Of a DNA stretch of 64,000 bases, positions 10,682 through 20,607 are shown one piece after another. Under the pieces are notes generated by a model that worked only from the letters and a program-made list of their open reading frames with translations, did no database searches and was not told the DNA's origin. A program made the translations under genes and the position numbers. How positions within the stretch are numbered: the stretch's first letter is position 1; each line of letters begins with the position of its first letter. The DNA comes from Winogradskyella psychrotolerans (GTDB lineage Bacteria > Bacteroidota > Bacteroidia > Flavobacteriales > Flavobacteriaceae): the NCBI RefSeq assembly GCF_018860545.1, contig NZ_JAHKPN010000031.1, positions 1 to 64,000 of the forward strand, written 5' to 3'.

Positions 10682-10951
10682 TTACCAACTTGCTTTTCTA
10701 ACCCCAGGAATTAAACCTTGGTTAGCCATTTCTCTAAACATTACACGAGAAATACCAAATTGTCTCATGTAACCTTTAGGTCTACCTGTAAGTTTACAAC
10801 GGTTGTGCTGACGTATTGGTGAAGCATTTTTTGGTAACTTTTGTAATGCTTCATAATCGCCAGCTTCTTTTAAAGCTTTACGTTTTTCTGCATATTTAGC
10901 TACCGTTTTAGAACGCTTAACCTCACGGGCTTTCATTGATTCTTTAGCCAT
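10682..10951 (-). CDS. rpsN: 30S ribosomal protein S14 (zinc-free form)
   Basis: S14 is in the head of the small subunit. The 89-residue length is that of the long, zinc-independent (C-) type. The C-terminal half reads [18 protein letters not shown], with only one cysteine and no CxxC pairs. The protein ends [11 protein letters not shown], the conserved terminus. The gene lies 3 bp after rplE. Confidence 0.97.
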   Translation of the reverse strand: MAKESMKAREVKRSKTVAKYAEKRKALKEAGDYEALQKLPKNASPIRQHNRCKLTGRPKGYMRQFGISRVMFREMANQGLIPGVRKASW

Positions 10952-10954
10952 AAT

Positions 10955-11506
10955 TTAATTCTTTTTAAAAGGTAATCCTAGTTCTGTTAATAATGACTTC
11001 GCTTCCTTATCGGTTTCAGCAGAAGTCACAAATGTAATATCCATTCCTGAAATTTTATTGACTTTATCAATATCTATTTCTGGAAATATGATTTGTTCTG
11101 TAACACCTAAGTTATAGTTTCCACGTCCATCAAAACCTGTAGCTTTAATACCGTTAAAATCTCTAACACGTGGTAAAGCTGAAGTCACCAAACGATCTAA
11201 GAATTCATACATTTGTTCACCTCTTAAAGTTACTTTGGCACCAATTGGCATCCCTTTACGTAACTTAAATGAAGCAACATCCTTCTTAGACATTGTGTGT
11301 ATAGCTTTCTGTCCAGATATTTTTGTAAGTTCTTCTACTGCGTGATCGATTAATTTCTTATCCGCAACAGCTGCACCAACACCTTTAGATATTACTATCT
11401 TAGTAAGTTTAGGTACTTGCATTACATTTTTATATCCAAATTCTTCCGTAAGAGCAGAAACAATTTTGTCCTTATACTCTTGTTTTAATCTTGCAACGTA
11501 AGCCAT
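10955..11506 (-). CDS. rplE: 50S ribosomal protein L5
   Basis: L5 binds 5S rRNA and contacts P-site tRNA. The 183-residue protein has [15 protein letters not shown] at the start, the segment [13 protein letters not shown], the L5 signature around [16 protein letters not shown], and the C-terminal [20 protein letters not shown]. It starts 2 bp after the rplX stop. Confidence 0.97.
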   Translation of the reverse strand: MAYVARLKQEYKDKIVSALTEEFGYKNVMQVPKLTKIVISKGVGAAVADKKLIDHAVEELTKISGQKAIHTMSKKDVASFKLRKGMPIGAKVTLRGEQMYEFLDRLVTSALPRVRDFNGIKATGFDGRGNYNLGVTEQIIFPEIDIDKVNKISGMDITFVTSAETDKEAKSLLTELGLPFKKN

Positions 11507-11508
11507 AA

Positions 11509-11820
11509 TTAAATTACTTCATTAGATTTTTTAGAAAATCTCACTTTATTATCTCCATCCATTTTATAACCAACTCTAGTTGTTTCTCCTTTTGAAGTTA
11601 ACAACGATAAATTAGAAATATGAATAGATGCTTCTTTCTCTACAATTCCACCTTGAGGGCTTTGTGCACTTGGTTTAGTATGTTTCTTAACCATGTTCAC
11701 ACCTTCTACGATGGCTTTGTTCTTATCTATTAATACTTTAAGTACTTTACCTTCCGATCCTTTATGATCTCCAGCAATTACTTTTACTGTATCTCCTGAT
11801 TTTATTTTAAGCTTTGTCAT
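11509..11820 (-). CDS. rplX: 50S ribosomal protein L24
   Basis: L24 is an assembly-initiator protein with a KOW motif ([20 protein letters not shown]). I place the start at the ATG at 11,820, which gives [10 protein letters not shown] and 103 residues, the family's usual length. An upstream in-frame TTG at 11,832 would add only MINK and abut the rplN stop, so it is less likely. The conserved region [10 protein letters not shown] and [15 protein letters not shown] are present. Confidence 0.95.
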   Translation of the reverse strand: MTKLKIKSGDTVKVIAGDHKGSEGKVLKVLIDKNKAIVEGVNMVKKHTKPSAQSPQGGIVEKEASIHISNLSLLTSKGETTRVGYKMDGDNKVRFSKKSNEVI

Positions 11821-11832
11821 TTTATTTATCAA

Positions 11833-12201
11833 TTAAAGCACTTCTGGTGCTAATGATACAATTTTCATGAATTGTTTATCACGAAGTTCTCTAGCTACAG
11901 GTCCAAATACACGAGTTCCTCTCATTTCCCCTTGAGGATTTAATAAAACACATGCATTGTCGTCAAATCTAATGTAAGAGCCATCTGGACGTCTTACTTC
12001 TTTAGCCGTACGAACTACAACTGCCGTAGATACAGCACCTTTTTTGATTTGTCCATTTGGAGTTGCATCTTTAACAGATACTACAATTTTGTCTCCTACA
12101 GAAGCATATCTTCTTTTAGTTCCACCTAATACACGGATAGTTAAAACTTCCTTTGCACCAGTGTTATCAGCTACTTTTAATCTTGATTCTTGTTGTAACA
12201 T
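11833..12201 (-). CDS. rplN: 50S ribosomal protein L14
   Basis: L14 forms an intersubunit bridge. The 122-residue protein begins [20 protein letters not shown] and has the signature [20 protein letters not shown] and the C-terminus [10 protein letters not shown]. The start is 2 bp after the rpsQ stop. Confidence 0.97.
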   Translation of the reverse strand: MLQQESRLKVADNTGAKEVLTIRVLGGTKRRYASVGDKIVVSVKDATPNGQIKKGAVSTAVVVRTAKEVRRPDGSYIRFDDNACVLLNPQGEMRGTRVFGPVARELRDKQFMKIVSLAPEVL

Positions 12202-12203
12202 AA

Positions 12204-12461
12204 TTACTTCGCTCTTTCAATTATTTCTACTAATCTCCAACATTTAGATTTACTTAAAGGTCGTGTTTCCATGATCTTTACTGTATCTCCTTCGTTGCAG
12301 TCATTTGTCTCATCGTGCGCGACATATTTCTTAGTCTTTAACACGAATTTTCCATACATAGGGTGTTTTACTTTCTTAACCTCTGAAACAACAATAGATT
12401 TCTCCATTTTGTTACTAGTTACGATCCCTATACGTTCTTTTCTTAAGTTTCTTTTTTCCAT
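12204..12461 (-). CDS. rpsQ: 30S ribosomal protein S17
   Basis: S17 is an OB-fold primary 16S rRNA-binding protein. The 85-residue sequence begins [19 protein letters not shown] and has the signature region [18 protein letters not shown]. It is 17 bp after rpmC. Confidence 0.97.
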   Translation of the reverse strand: MEKRNLRKERIGIVTSNKMEKSIVVSEVKKVKHPMYGKFVLKTKKYVAHDETNDCNEGDTVKIMETRPLSKSKCWRLVEIIERAK

Positions 12462-12478
12462 CTTTCAGCAGAATACGA

Positions 12479-12670
12479 TTATTGTACGTCTCTTTTAGTT
12501 AATTCTGTTGCCACTCTAGCTACTGTGCGACGTGCAGCTCGTAACTGAATTGGGTTATCTAAAGGAGAAATAGTATGAGCCATTTTTAGGTCCGTATAAC
12601 TCTTTTTAGATTCACTAAGTTTCTCTTGTAACTCAGCTATTGAAAGCTGTTTAATTTCTGATTGCTTCAT
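12479..12670 (-). CDS. rpmC: 50S ribosomal protein L29
   Basis: L29 is a small two-helix protein at the tunnel exit beside L23. The 63-residue protein shows MKQSEIKQLSIAELQEKL and the C-terminal helix PIQLRAARRTVARVATEL, the family signature region. It lies in the usual L16-L29-S17 order. Confidence 0.96.
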   Translation of the reverse strand: MKQSEIKQLSIAELQEKLSESKKSYTDLKMAHTISPLDNPIQLRAARRTVARVATELTKRDVQ

Positions 12671-12682
12671 AATATCTTTCTA

Positions 12683-13102
12683 TTAAGCTTCGTAATCTCT
12701 AGCTATGATAAACTTAGTTTTTACAGGAAGTTTTTGAGCTGCTAATCGAAGCGCTTCTTGAGCTGTTTCTAATGGCACTCCACTTATTTCAAATAACATA
12801 CGTCCTGGTTTTACAACTGCTGCCCAATATTCAACGGCACCTTTACCTTTACCCATACGTACTTCAAGAGGTTTCTTTGTAATAGGCTTGTCTGGAAATA
12901 TTTTAATCCATAACGATCCTTCTCTTTTCATGTAACGAGTAGCTGCAATACGCGCTGCTTCTATTTGACGTGCAGTGATAAATGACGCGTCTAATGATTT
13001 AATACCGAAAGTACCATTTGATAACAAATGACCTCTTCCCGCATTTCCTTTCATACGTCCTTTTTGCTGCTTACGAAATTTTGTTCTTTTAGGCTGTAAC
13101 AT
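12683..13102 (-). CDS. rplP: 50S ribosomal protein L16
   Basis: L16 organises the A-site region of the large subunit. The 139-residue protein begins [19 protein letters not shown] and has the segments [40 protein letters not shown] and [19 protein letters not shown]. It is complete and lies 12 bp upstream of rpmC. Confidence 0.97.
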   Translation of the reverse strand: MLQPKRTKFRKQQKGRMKGNAGRGHLLSNGTFGIKSLDASFITARQIEAARIAATRYMKREGSLWIKIFPDKPITKKPLEVRMGKGKGAVEYWAAVVKPGRMLFEISGVPLETAQEALRLAAQKLPVKTKFIIARDYEA

Positions 13103-13122
13103 TTTGTCTTTTCTTTAAAAAA

Positions 13123-13842
13123 TTACTTTCTACGACGAGATTGGTTCTTGTTTCCACCACGTCCACCTTTACCTTTTTGTTGTTTAGATAAACCGACTAA
13201 TGGAGAAAGTTCTCTTTTTCCATATACTTCGCCTTTCATTATCCAAACTTTGATGCCCAATCTACCATAAGTAGTATGTGCTTCTACTAAAGCATAATCA
13301 ATATCTGCTCTAAAAGTAGACAAAGGAATACGTCCTTCTTTATAGTGTTCTGATCGTGCCATTTCAGCACCATTTAAACGACCACTAATCTGAATTTTAA
13401 TTCCTTCAGCATTCATACGGATGGCAGCGGCAATAGCCATTTTAATTGCACGTCTGTATGAAATTCGGCTTTCAATTTGACGAGCAACACTTGCTGCTAC
13501 TAAAAATGCATCTAGTTCAGGTCTTTTAATTTCAAAGATATTCAATTGAACTTCTTTGCCAGTAATTTTCTTAAGCTCTTCTTTTAACTTATCTACTTCT
13601 TGGCCACCTTTTCCGATAATAATACCAGGTCTAGCAGTAGTTATAGTAACGGTTACAAGTTTAAGCGTACGCTCAATAATTACTCTACTTACACTAGCTT
13701 TAGATAGACGAGCATGAATATACTTTCTAATCTTATCGTCTTCGGCAAGTTTATCACCATAATCGTTTCCTCCGTACCAGTTAGATTCCCATCCTCTGAT
13801 AATTCCTAAGCGATTCCCGATTGGATTTGTCTTTTGTCCCAT
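13123..13842 (-). CDS. rpsC: 30S ribosomal protein S3
   Basis: S3 lies at the mRNA entry pore of the small subunit. The 239-residue protein has an N-terminal KH type 2 domain (about 40-110, with [20 protein letters not shown]) and the C-terminal S3 domain ([35 protein letters not shown]). The extreme C-terminus is a basic, glycine-rich tail ([17 protein letters not shown]). Confidence 0.97.
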   Translation of the reverse strand: MGQKTNPIGNRLGIIRGWESNWYGGNDYGDKLAEDDKIRKYIHARLSKASVSRVIIERTLKLVTVTITTARPGIIIGKGGQEVDKLKEELKKITGKEVQLNIFEIKRPELDAFLVAASVARQIESRISYRRAIKMAIAAAIRMNAEGIKIQISGRLNGAEMARSEHYKEGRIPLSTFRADIDYALVEAHTTYGRLGIKVWIMKGEVYGKRELSPLVGLSKQQKGKGGRGGNKNQSRRRK

Positions 13843-13851
13843 ATCTCTGTC

Positions 13852-14259
13852 TTAGCTTTGTGTTTTATTGATTGCATCTACTACCACAGTTACGTGGTTA
13901 GATCTTTTTCTAATTCTATGTGCTCTACCTTGAGGTGCTGGACGCAATCTCTTTAACATAGAACCACCATCTACTCTAATTTCTTTGATAAACAATTTAG
14001 CCTCTTCAACATCAGCATCTTCGTTTTTTGCTTGCCAGTTTGCAATTGCAGACATAACCAATTTCTCTAAACGACGAGACGCTTCTTTTTGACTAAATCT
14101 AAGAATCTGAAGAGCTTTCTCTGCCTTTTGACCTCTAACCAAATCCGCAACTAAACGCATTTTTCTTGGAGATGTAGGACAGTTATTTAGCTTTGCAAAA
14201 GCAACCTGCTTTTTCTCGGCTTTAATAGCTTCCGCCATTTGTTTTTTACGACTTCCCAT
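13852..14259 (-). CDS. rplV: 50S ribosomal protein L22
   Basis: L22 lines the nascent-peptide tunnel. The 135-residue protein has the N-terminal [20 protein letters not shown] and the beta-hairpin region [20 protein letters not shown] that reaches into the tunnel, where macrolide-resistance changes arise in other species. No unusual change is evident. It is 5 bp after rpsS and 9 bp before rpsC. Confidence 0.97.
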   Translation of the reverse strand: MGSRKKQMAEAIKAEKKQVAFAKLNNCPTSPRKMRLVADLVRGQKAEKALQILRFSQKEASRRLEKLVMSAIANWQAKNEDADVEEAKLFIKEIRVDGGSMLKRLRPAPQGRAHRIRKRSNHVTVVVDAINKTQS

Positions 14260-14264
14260 GATTC

Positions 14265-14543
14265 TTATTTTTTACCTTTATTCTTAGCACCTGCATGACC
14301 TCTAAACGATCGTGTTGGTGAAAATTCTCCTAATTTATGACCTACCATATTTTCAGTAACAAATACTGGAACAAATTGACGACCATTGTGAACTGCTATA
14401 GTTTGCCCAACGAAATCCGGAGAAATCATTGAAGCTCTAGACCAGGTTTTGATTACCGTCTTTTTGTTTGAAGCTACATTTTCTGCAACTTTCTTATCTA
14501 ATTTATAGTGGATATAAGGTCCTTTTTTTAATGAACGTGCCAT
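14265..14543 (-). CDS. rpsS: 30S ribosomal protein S19
   Basis: S19 is in the head of the small subunit beside S13. The 92-residue protein starts [11 protein letters not shown] and has the signature region [20 protein letters not shown] followed by [13 protein letters not shown]. Full length, 10 bp after rplB. Confidence 0.97.
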   Translation of the reverse strand: MARSLKKGPYIHYKLDKKVAENVASNKKTVIKTWSRASMISPDFVGQTIAVHNGRQFVPVFVTENMVGHKLGEFSPTRSFRGHAGAKNKGKK

Positions 14544-14553
14544 ACTATCTTAA

Positions 14554-15381
14554 TTATTTCTTTCTACGTTCTACAATATACTTATTACTCGACTTAGTCT
14601 TAGAACGTGTTCTAAATCCTTTAGCAGGAACACCGTTTCTATTTCTAGGATGACCACCTGAAGATTTACCTTCACCACCACCCATTGGGTGATCGACTGG
14701 GTTCATCACTACTGGTCTAACTCTTGGACGTCTACCTAACCATCTACTTCTACCTGCTTTACCAGATACTAGTAATTGATGATCTGAATTTGAAATCGCT
14801 CCAATTGTCGCCATACACGTTACTAGAATCATTCTAGTTTCACCAGACGGTAATTTCACAGTAGCAAATTTATCACCTCTTGCCATTAACTGAGCAAATG
14901 CTCCTGCACTACGCGCCATTACAGCACCTTGACCAGGACGTAACTCAATACAAGAAATAATTGTTCCTAATGGTATTTCACTTAAAGGCATTGCATTTCC
15001 AATTTCTGGAGCGATACCAGTTTCACCAGACACTATATTTTGCCCTACTTGTAAACCATTTTGAGCGATAACATAACGTTTCTCACCATCTTGGTAATTT
15101 AATAGCGCAATAAATGCTGTTCTGTTTGGATCGTATTCAATTGACTTAACTTCACCAGGTACACCAGTTTTGTTACGTTTGAAATCGATAATACGATACC
15201 TCTTCTTATGACCACCACCTACTTGGCGAATTGTCATTTTTCCTCGATTGTTTCTACCACCAGATCTCTTTTTCGGAGCAAGCAAGCTTTTCTCCGGCTT
15301 ATCAGTAGTAATGGCATCGAATCCATTTACTACTCTAAATCGCTGACCTGATGTGATCGGTTTTAATTTTCTTACTGACAT
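14554..15381 (-). CDS. rplB: 50S ribosomal protein L2
   Basis: L2 is needed for subunit joining and lies close to the peptidyl transferase centre. The 275-residue protein starts [18 protein letters not shown]. It has the [17 protein letters not shown] region and the conserved C-terminal segment [20 protein letters not shown], which contains the functionally important histidine. The tail is basic ([17 protein letters not shown]). Confidence 0.97.
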   Translation of the reverse strand: MSVRKLKPITSGQRFRVVNGFDAITTDKPEKSLLAPKKRSGGRNNRGKMTIRQVGGGHKKRYRIIDFKRNKTGVPGEVKSIEYDPNRTAFIALLNYQDGEKRYVIAQNGLQVGQNIVSGETGIAPEIGNAMPLSEIPLGTIISCIELRPGQGAVMARSAGAFAQLMARGDKFATVKLPSGETRMILVTCMATIGAISNSDHQLLVSGKAGRSRWLGRRPRVRPVVMNPVDHPMGGGEGKSSGGHPRNRNGVPAKGFRTRSKTKSSNKYIVERRKK

Positions 15382-15393
15382 TAATGTCTAAAA

Positions 15394-15684
15394 TTACATG
15401 TTAGTGTATAAATCTATTGTTTCACCTTCCGCCAGTTGTACAATTGCTTTTTTAACAGCATTTGTTTTACCATGTTGAACACCAGTTTTTGTAAACTTGG
15501 TCTTACGATCTGGACGGACATTTATTGTACGAACTTTTTCAACAGAAACTCCATAAGCAGCTTCCACCGCTTTTTTGATTTCTACCTTGTTCGCCTTAGG
15601 ATTCACTTCAAATGCAAATGCATTTAACGACTCACTTTGCATGGTCGCCTTTTCTGTGATTATAGGTTTTTTTAAGATACTCAT
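15394..15684 (-). CDS. rplW: 50S ribosomal protein L23
   Basis: L23 surrounds the tunnel exit and docks trigger factor and SRP. The 96-residue protein starts MSILKKPIITEKATMQSE and has the conserved FEVNPKANKVEIKKAVEAAY and VRTINVRPDRKTKF segments. It lies between rplD and rplB. Confidence 0.97.
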   Translation of the reverse strand: MSILKKPIITEKATMQSESLNAFAFEVNPKANKVEIKKAVEAAYGVSVEKVRTINVRPDRKTKFTKTGVQHGKTNAVKKAIVQLAEGETIDLYTNM

Positions 15685-15689
15685 CTGTT

Positions 15690-16319
15690 CTATTTACTTA
15701 AATTCGTTTCAATTCCTTCTAATGCACTTTCAATTAGAATAACTTTATTCGCATTCATAATTTTATAAGTACTTAATTCAGAGGCTGTTATCACTTCTGA
15801 ACCTTTAAAATTGCGTGAGGACAAATATACATTATTATTTGTACCACCCAACACAATAAGAGATTTTTTGTTTTCAACCTCTAAAGCCTTTAAAACATTC
15901 AAGAAATTTTTAGTTTTTGGAGCTTCGAAATTGAAGTCTTCTAATACTAAAATTGACTTGTCATTTGCTTTAATACTTAATGCAGATTTACGTGCTAATC
16001 GTTTTAGGTTTTTATTTAATTTAAAACCGTAATTTCTTGGTCTAGGACCAAACATACGACCACCACCTCTAAATACACCAGACTTAATACTACCTGCTCT
16101 TGCAGTACCAGTACCTTTCTGTTTCTTTATCTTACGTGTACTACCAGAGATATCTGCTCTTTCTTTTGCCTTATGAGTTCCTTGTCTTTGATTTGCTAAG
16201 TATTGCTTAACATCTAAATAGACAGCGTGATTATTAGGCTCTATAGCGAATACGTCTTTAGAAAGCTTAGCTTGTCTACCCGTATCTTTTCCGTTTATAT
16301 CTAAAACTGCTATCTCCAT
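15690..16319 (-). CDS. rplD: 50S ribosomal protein L4
   Basis: L4 lines the tunnel with L22 and in enterobacteria is the autoregulator of the S10 operon. The 209-residue protein has the extended loop with [20 protein letters not shown] and [20 protein letters not shown]. Its ATG shares one base with the rplC stop codon (a TAATG overlap), which points to translational coupling. Confidence 0.97.
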   Translation of the reverse strand: MEIAVLDINGKDTGRQAKLSKDVFAIEPNNHAVYLDVKQYLANQRQGTHKAKERADISGSTRKIKKQKGTGTARAGSIKSGVFRGGGRMFGPRPRNYGFKLNKNLKRLARKSALSIKANDKSILVLEDFNFEAPKTKNFLNVLKALEVENKKSLIVLGGTNNNVYLSSRNFKGSEVITASELSTYKIMNANKVILIESALEGIETNLSK

Positions 16320-16936
16320 TACTTCTCAATGATTACATAAGAATTTTTGTGACCAGGAACACATCCTTTTACCACAAGTAAGTTCTTTTCAGCAACTACT
16401 TTGTAAATTCTTAAATTTTGAACTTTTACTGTTTCGCCACCCATTCTTCCGGCCATCTTCATTCCTTTGAATACTCTCGCAGGATAAGATGCTGCACCAA
16501 TAGAACCTGGAGCTCTTAAACGGTTATGTTGACCATGCGTTGCTTGACCTACACCACCAAATCCGTGACGTTTTACTACACCTTGAAAACCTTTACCTTT
16601 AGAAGTACCTGCGATATCCACAAATTCCCCTTCAATAAATTGTTCTACTGTAATAGCATCACCTAATTTGTACTCCTTATCAAAACCTTTGAATTCAACA
16701 ACTTTGCGTTTTACAGAAGTACCCGCTTTTTTAGCATGACCTAAGTCAGCTTTAGTAGCGCTTTTTTCTGTCGCGTCATCGAAACCTAATTGAAGGGCTG
16801 AATAACCATCCACTTCTTCAGTTCTGACTTGGGTAACGATACATGGTCCAGCTTCGATTACTGTACAAGGAATGTTCTTCCCATTTTCATCGAAAATGCT
16901 GGTCATACCGATTTTTTTTCCAATTAACCCAGACAT
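16319..16936 (-). CDS. rplC: 50S ribosomal protein L3
   Basis: L3 reaches the peptidyl transferase centre and starts large-subunit assembly. The 205-residue protein begins [20 protein letters not shown] and has the long loop [20 protein letters not shown] and [20 protein letters not shown]. The 173-bp gap upstream, toward rpsJ, holds a hairpin and two copies of an 18-bp near-palindrome, so transcription or translation of the L3-onward genes may be controlled there. Confidence 0.97.
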   Translation of the reverse strand: MSGLIGKKIGMTSIFDENGKNIPCTVIEAGPCIVTQVRTEEVDGYSALQLGFDDATEKSATKADLGHAKKAGTSVKRKVVEFKGFDKEYKLGDAITVEQFIEGEFVDIAGTSKGKGFQGVVKRHGFGGVGQATHGQHNRLRAPGSIGAASYPARVFKGMKMAGRMGGETVKVQNLRIYKVVAEKNLLVVKGCVPGHKNSYVIIEK

Positions 16937-16955
16937 AAATTTTTGTTTTTATTGT

Positions 16956-16973
16956 GACAACTCGCGAATTGTC
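16956..16973. repeat. 18-bp near-palindrome, copy A, rplC leader
   Basis: GACAACTCGCGAATTGTC is a dyad around TCGCGA with one mismatched pair. An identical copy starts 36 bp upstream in the transcript (16,992). It lies 20 bp before the rplC start. It could fold in RNA as a short hairpin or bind a dimeric protein as DNA. Confidence 0.6.
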
Positions 16974-16991
16974 ATATTTTGTTTTTTTCGG

Positions 16992-17009
16992 GACAACTCG
17001 CGAATTGTC
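16992..17009. repeat. 18-bp near-palindrome, copy B, rplC leader
   Basis: This is the second identical copy of GACAACTCGCGAATTGTC. The copies are separated by 18 bp of T-rich plus-strand sequence. Both lie between the hairpin at 17,023-17,057 and the rplC start codon. Confidence 0.6.
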
Positions 17010-17022
17010 CATGTGTATATAA

Positions 17023-17057
17023 AATTCAAGGCCGAAAATACGTTTCAGCCTTGAATT
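17023..17057 (-). terminator. Hairpin between rpsJ and rplC (possible terminator/attenuator)
   Basis: A perfect 10-bp stem (17,023-17,032 with 17,048-17,057) extends past one C-A mismatch by GAAA/TTTC around a 5-nt loop. On the minus strand it is followed by the short T-rich stretch TTATATAC. It is 52 bp past the rpsJ stop. The T-run is weak, so partial termination or attenuation is more likely than a clean stop. Confidence 0.5.
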
Positions 17058-17109
17058 GTATTTTTACCGTTTTTCCCTCGCACGCAGCTTAGGACATGTT
17101 ATTGTGTAA

Positions 17110-17415
17110 TTACACTTTAATCTCAACTTCTACTCCACTTGGTAATTCAAGTTTCATTAAAGCATCAATTGTCTTAGAAGATGAAGAGTAAATATCTAAT
17201 AAACGCTTGTAAGAGCTTAATTGAAATTGTTCTCTAGACTTCTTATTTACGTGTGGTGAACGTAATACAGTGAAAATCTTCTTGTGTGTTGGTAAAGGAA
17301 TAGGTCCTGTTACTACTGCACCTGTACTTTTTACTGTTTTTACAATCTTATCAGCAGACTTGTCCACTAAGTTGTGATCGTAAGATTTTAATTTTATTCT
17401 GATTTTTTGACTCAT
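17110..17415 (-). CDS. rpsJ: 30S ribosomal protein S10
   Basis: S10 is in the head of the small subunit and, as NusE, joins transcription antitermination complexes. The 101-residue protein has [20 protein letters not shown] and the segment [20 protein letters not shown]. In this lineage rpsJ follows fusA, as here (11-bp gap), and is separated from rplC by a structured 173-bp gap. Confidence 0.97.
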   Translation of the reverse strand: MSQKIRIKLKSYDHNLVDKSADKIVKTVKSTGAVVTGPIPLPTHKKIFTVLRSPHVNKKSREQFQLSSYKRLLDIYSSSSKTIDALMKLELPSGVEVEIKV

Positions 17416-17426
17416 TTTATTAAGAT

Positions 17427-19553
17427 TTACGATTCAACGCCTTTAGCTGCTGCAATTACTTCTTCTGAAACATTCTTAGGTGTTTCCGCATAGTGTGAAA
17501 ATTCCATTGTTGATGTTGCTCTACCTGAAGATAATGTTCTTAACGTAGTTACATAACCAAACATTTCCGATAATGGTACAGTAGCTTTAACTGTTTTTGC
17601 ACCAGCTCTATCTCCCATACTTGTCATTTGACCTCTTCTTCTGTTCAAATCACCTACAATATCACCCATGTTTTCTTCTGGTGTAATCACCTCAAGTTTC
17701 ATGATTGGTTCCATTATAACGGCCTTAGCTGCTCTCGCTGAATTTTTAAATCCAAGTTTAGCCGCTAATTCGAAAGATAATTGATCTGAATCGACATCAT
17801 GATAAGATCCATCTTTCAATGTCACTTTCATAGCGTCTACTTCGAATCCAGCTAATGGTCCATTTGCCATTGCCATTTTAAATCCTTTTTCAATTGAAGG
17901 GATAAATTCTTTAGGAACGTTACCACCTTTAATTACAGATTCAAATTGAAGACCTACAACACCTTCATCAGCTGGCTCAATCGTAAATACGATGTCAGCA
18001 AATTTACCACGACCACCAGATTGTTTCTTATAAACTTCTCTATGATCAGCAGATTGTGTAATAGCTTCTTTATATTCAACTTGTGGCTGACCTTGATTAA
18101 CCTCAACTTTAAATTCTCTTTTTAAACGATCTACAATAATATCTAAGTGCAGCTCACCCATTCCAGAAATAATAGTCTGTCCTGAAGCTTCATCAGTTCT
18201 TGCTGTAAACGTTGGATCTTCTTCAGCTAATTTAGCTAAAGCCATACCTAACTTATCAACATCTGCTTTAGTCTTAGGCTCAACTGCAATACCAATTACT
18301 GGATCAGGGAAGTCCATAGATTCTAAAACGATAGGATGTTTTTCATCAGACATAGTATCACCAGTCTTAATATCTTTAAATCCTACAGCTGCTCCAATAT
18401 CTCCCGCTTCAATAAAATCGATAGCATTTTGTTTATTAGAGTGCATTTGATAGATACGAGAGATACGTTCTTTTTTACCTGAACGGTTATTCAAGATATA
18501 TGAACCTGCATCTAAACGACCAGAATAGGCGCGGAAAAATGCTAAACGTCCTACGAAAGGATCTGTAGCAATCTTAAATGCTAAAGCTGAAAATGGCTCA
18601 CTTACACTTGGCTTTCTACGCTCTTCTTTATCTGTATCAGGATTTGTTCCTACAACACTTTCTCTATCTAATGGAGATGGTAAATAACGACAAACAGCAT
18701 CTAATAAGAACTGAACCCCTTTATTTTTGAATGAAGAACCACATACCATTGGTATAATAGCCATATCCATTACAGCAGCTCTAAGTGCAGCGTGCACTTC
18801 ATCTTCTGTAATAGAATCTTCATCTTCCATGAATTTCTCTAATAAGTTCTCATCATAACCTGCTACTTCTTCAATAAGTAATGCACGGTATTTACGAGCT
18901 TCTTCTTTTAAATTATCAGGAATCTCAATAACATCAAAAGTAGAACCATAGTTATCATCATGCCATACAATAGCTCTGTTTTTAACTAAATCGATTATAC
19001 CTTTAAATTCATCTTCATCACCAATGTTTAAAACGATTGGCACAGCATTAGACTTTAACATGTCTTTTACTTGCTGACAAACTCCTAAGAAGTCAGATCC
19101 TTGACGGTCCATTTTATTAACGAAACCAATTCTTGGAACCTTATAATTATCTGCTAGTCTCCAGTTAGTTTCAGACTGTGGCTCAACACCATCAACCGCA
19201 CTAAATAAGAATACTAAACCATCTAATACACGTAATGAACGGTTTACTTCAACCGTAAAATCTACGTGACCAGGTGTATCAATAATGTTAAAATGGTAAT
19301 CTTTAGCATCAGCTGTTGGTTCACCATTTTCTTTAGGGAAAGTCCAGTCACAAGTCGTTGCAGCAGACGTAATTGTAATACCTCTTTCTGCTTCTTGCTC
19401 CATCCAGTCCATTGTAGAAGCACCATCATGTACTTCACCAATTTTGTGTGAAACTCCCGTATAAAAAAGAATACGCTCTGTTGTTGTTGTTTTACCAGCA
19501 TCAATATGAGCAGCAATTCCTATATTTCTTGTTAATTTTAAATCTCTTGCCAT
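17427..19553 (-). CDS. fusA: Elongation factor G
   Basis: EF-G is the GTPase that drives ribosomal translocation. The 708-residue protein has the expected five domains. The G-domain motifs are [14 protein letters not shown] (P-loop), the switch-I region [21 protein letters not shown] and NKMD. The later segments [34 protein letters not shown] and the C-terminal domain IV/V regions are intact. It is translated with rpsG (3-bp gap) and rpsJ. Confidence 0.98.
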   Translation of the reverse strand: MARDLKLTRNIGIAAHIDAGKTTTTERILFYTGVSHKIGEVHDGASTMDWMEQEAERGITITSAATTCDWTFPKENGEPTADAKDYHFNIIDTPGHVDFTVEVNRSLRVLDGLVFLFSAVDGVEPQSETNWRLADNYKVPRIGFVNKMDRQGSDFLGVCQQVKDMLKSNAVPIVLNIGDEDEFKGIIDLVKNRAIVWHDDNYGSTFDVIEIPDNLKEEARKYRALLIEEVAGYDENLLEKFMEDEDSITEDEVHAALRAAVMDMAIIPMVCGSSFKNKGVQFLLDAVCRYLPSPLDRESVVGTNPDTDKEERRKPSVSEPFSALAFKIATDPFVGRLAFFRAYSGRLDAGSYILNNRSGKKERISRIYQMHSNKQNAIDFIEAGDIGAAVGFKDIKTGDTMSDEKHPIVLESMDFPDPVIGIAVEPKTKADVDKLGMALAKLAEEDPTFTARTDEASGQTIISGMGELHLDIIVDRLKREFKVEVNQGQPQVEYKEAITQSADHREVYKKQSGGRGKFADIVFTIEPADEGVVGLQFESVIKGGNVPKEFIPSIEKGFKMAMANGPLAGFEVDAMKVTLKDGSYHDVDSDQLSFELAAKLGFKNSARAAKAVIMEPIMKLEVITPEENMGDIVGDLNRRRGQMTSMGDRAGAKTVKATVPLSEMFGYVTTLRTLSSGRATSTMEFSHYAETPKNVSEEVIAAAKGVES

Positions 19554-19556
19554 TTC

Positions 19557-20033
19557 TTAAAATCTAAAGTGTGAGAATGCTTTATTTGCTTCTGCCATCT
19601 TATGCGTATCAGTTCTTTTCTTAACTGCCGCTCCTTCTTCTTTAGCTGCTGCTAAAACTTCTGCAGCTAAACGTTGCGCCATAGATTTTTCGTTTCTTTT
19701 ACGTGAAAAGCTAATTAACCATTTCATCGCAGTTGAAACCTTACGATCTGGACGAATTTGCATTGGAATCTGGAATGTAGCACCACCAACACGACGACTA
19801 CGTACTTCTACGTGAGGCATTACATTAGATAAAGCTTCTTTCCAAATTTCTAAAGCTGTTTTTTCGTCATCATTTTTTTTCTCTTCAACAATATCAATTG
19901 CATCGTAGAATACTTTAAAAGCTACAGACTTCTTACCATCCCACATCATCATATTAACAAAACGTGTTACTAACTGATCATTAAATCTTGGATCTGGTAA
20001 AAGCGGTCTCTTTTTTGCTGCTCTTTTTCTCAT
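19557..20033 (-). CDS. rpsG: 30S ribosomal protein S7
   Basis: S7 nucleates assembly of the 30S head and contacts E-site tRNA; in E. coli it represses the str operon. The 158-residue protein has [19 protein letters not shown], the signature [19 protein letters not shown] and the C-terminal [20 protein letters not shown]. The gene lies between rpsL and fusA. Confidence 0.97.
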   Translation of the reverse strand: MRKRAAKKRPLLPDPRFNDQLVTRFVNMMMWDGKKSVAFKVFYDAIDIVEEKKNDDEKTALEIWKEALSNVMPHVEVRSRRVGGATFQIPMQIRPDRKVSTAMKWLISFSRKRNEKSMAQRLAAEVLAAAKEEGAAVKKRTDTHKMAEANKAFSHFRF

Positions 20034-20055
20034 GTCTTCTTCTTAAAGTTTTTAA

Positions 20056-20430
20056 TTACTTCTTAGGGCGTTTTGCACCATACTTAGATCTACGTTGTGT
20101 TCTTCCTGATACACCTGCTGTATCTAAAGCACCACGAACGATGTGATATCTAACTCCTGGTAAATCTTTTACCCTTCCACCTCTAACCAATACTATCGAG
20201 TGCTCTTGTAAATTGTGACCTTCTCCACCAATGTATGCATTTACTTCGTTTCCGTTTGTTAAACGAACCCTTGCTACCTTACGCATTGCTGAGTTAGGTT
20301 TTTTAGGTGTCGTTGTATAAACACGAGTACATACACCACGTCTTTGAGGACACGAATCTAAAGCAGCCGATTTACTCTTCTTGGTTATTTTGGCTCTTCC
20401 TTTTCGTACTAATTGTGAAATTGTTGGCAT
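20056..20430 (-). CDS. rpsL: 30S ribosomal protein S12
   Basis: S12 is at the decoding centre. The 124-residue protein begins [20 protein letters not shown] and contains [18 protein letters not shown] and [20 protein letters not shown]. Both lysines that are mutated in streptomycin-resistant strains of other species are the wild-type residues. It is the first gene of the ribosomal block, with a clear promoter 45-75 bp upstream of its ATG. Confidence 0.97.
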   Translation of the reverse strand: MPTISQLVRKGRAKITKKSKSAALDSCPQRRGVCTRVYTTTPKKPNSAMRKVARVRLTNGNEVNAYIGGEGHNLQEHSIVLVRGGRVKDLPGVRYHIVRGALDTAGVSGRTQRRSKYGAKRPKK

Positions 20431-20474
20431 ATATTTCTATATAAAAATTTATTAATCCTCACTTTTGAGGGGTG

Positions 20475-20505
20475 CAAATGTAGTAATTTATATCTATAAT
20501 TCAAA
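20475..20505 (-). promoter_or_regulatory. Promoter of the rpsL-led ribosomal block
   Basis: On the minus strand the -33 element TTTG (20,502-20,505) and the -7 element TACATTTG (20,475-20,482) are separated by exactly 19 bp, the best match to the Bacteroidota promoter in this window. It implies a start of transcription near 20,468 and a leader of about 38 nt before rpsL. Confidence 0.78.
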
Positions 20506-20607
20506 TACTTGAGAATTAATTTTCAAAAGATTTATAAACTTTAATTTTTTCAGTATATAATATCACTTATTTTTACGTTAACATAAGACCTATTATATAT
20601 TGTTTAC

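Noticed and set aside
19262-19516. Open frames antisense or frame-shifted to fusA and other ribosomal genes
   Set aside because: They lie wholly inside strongly conserved genes, have biased compositions and no homology I can recognise.
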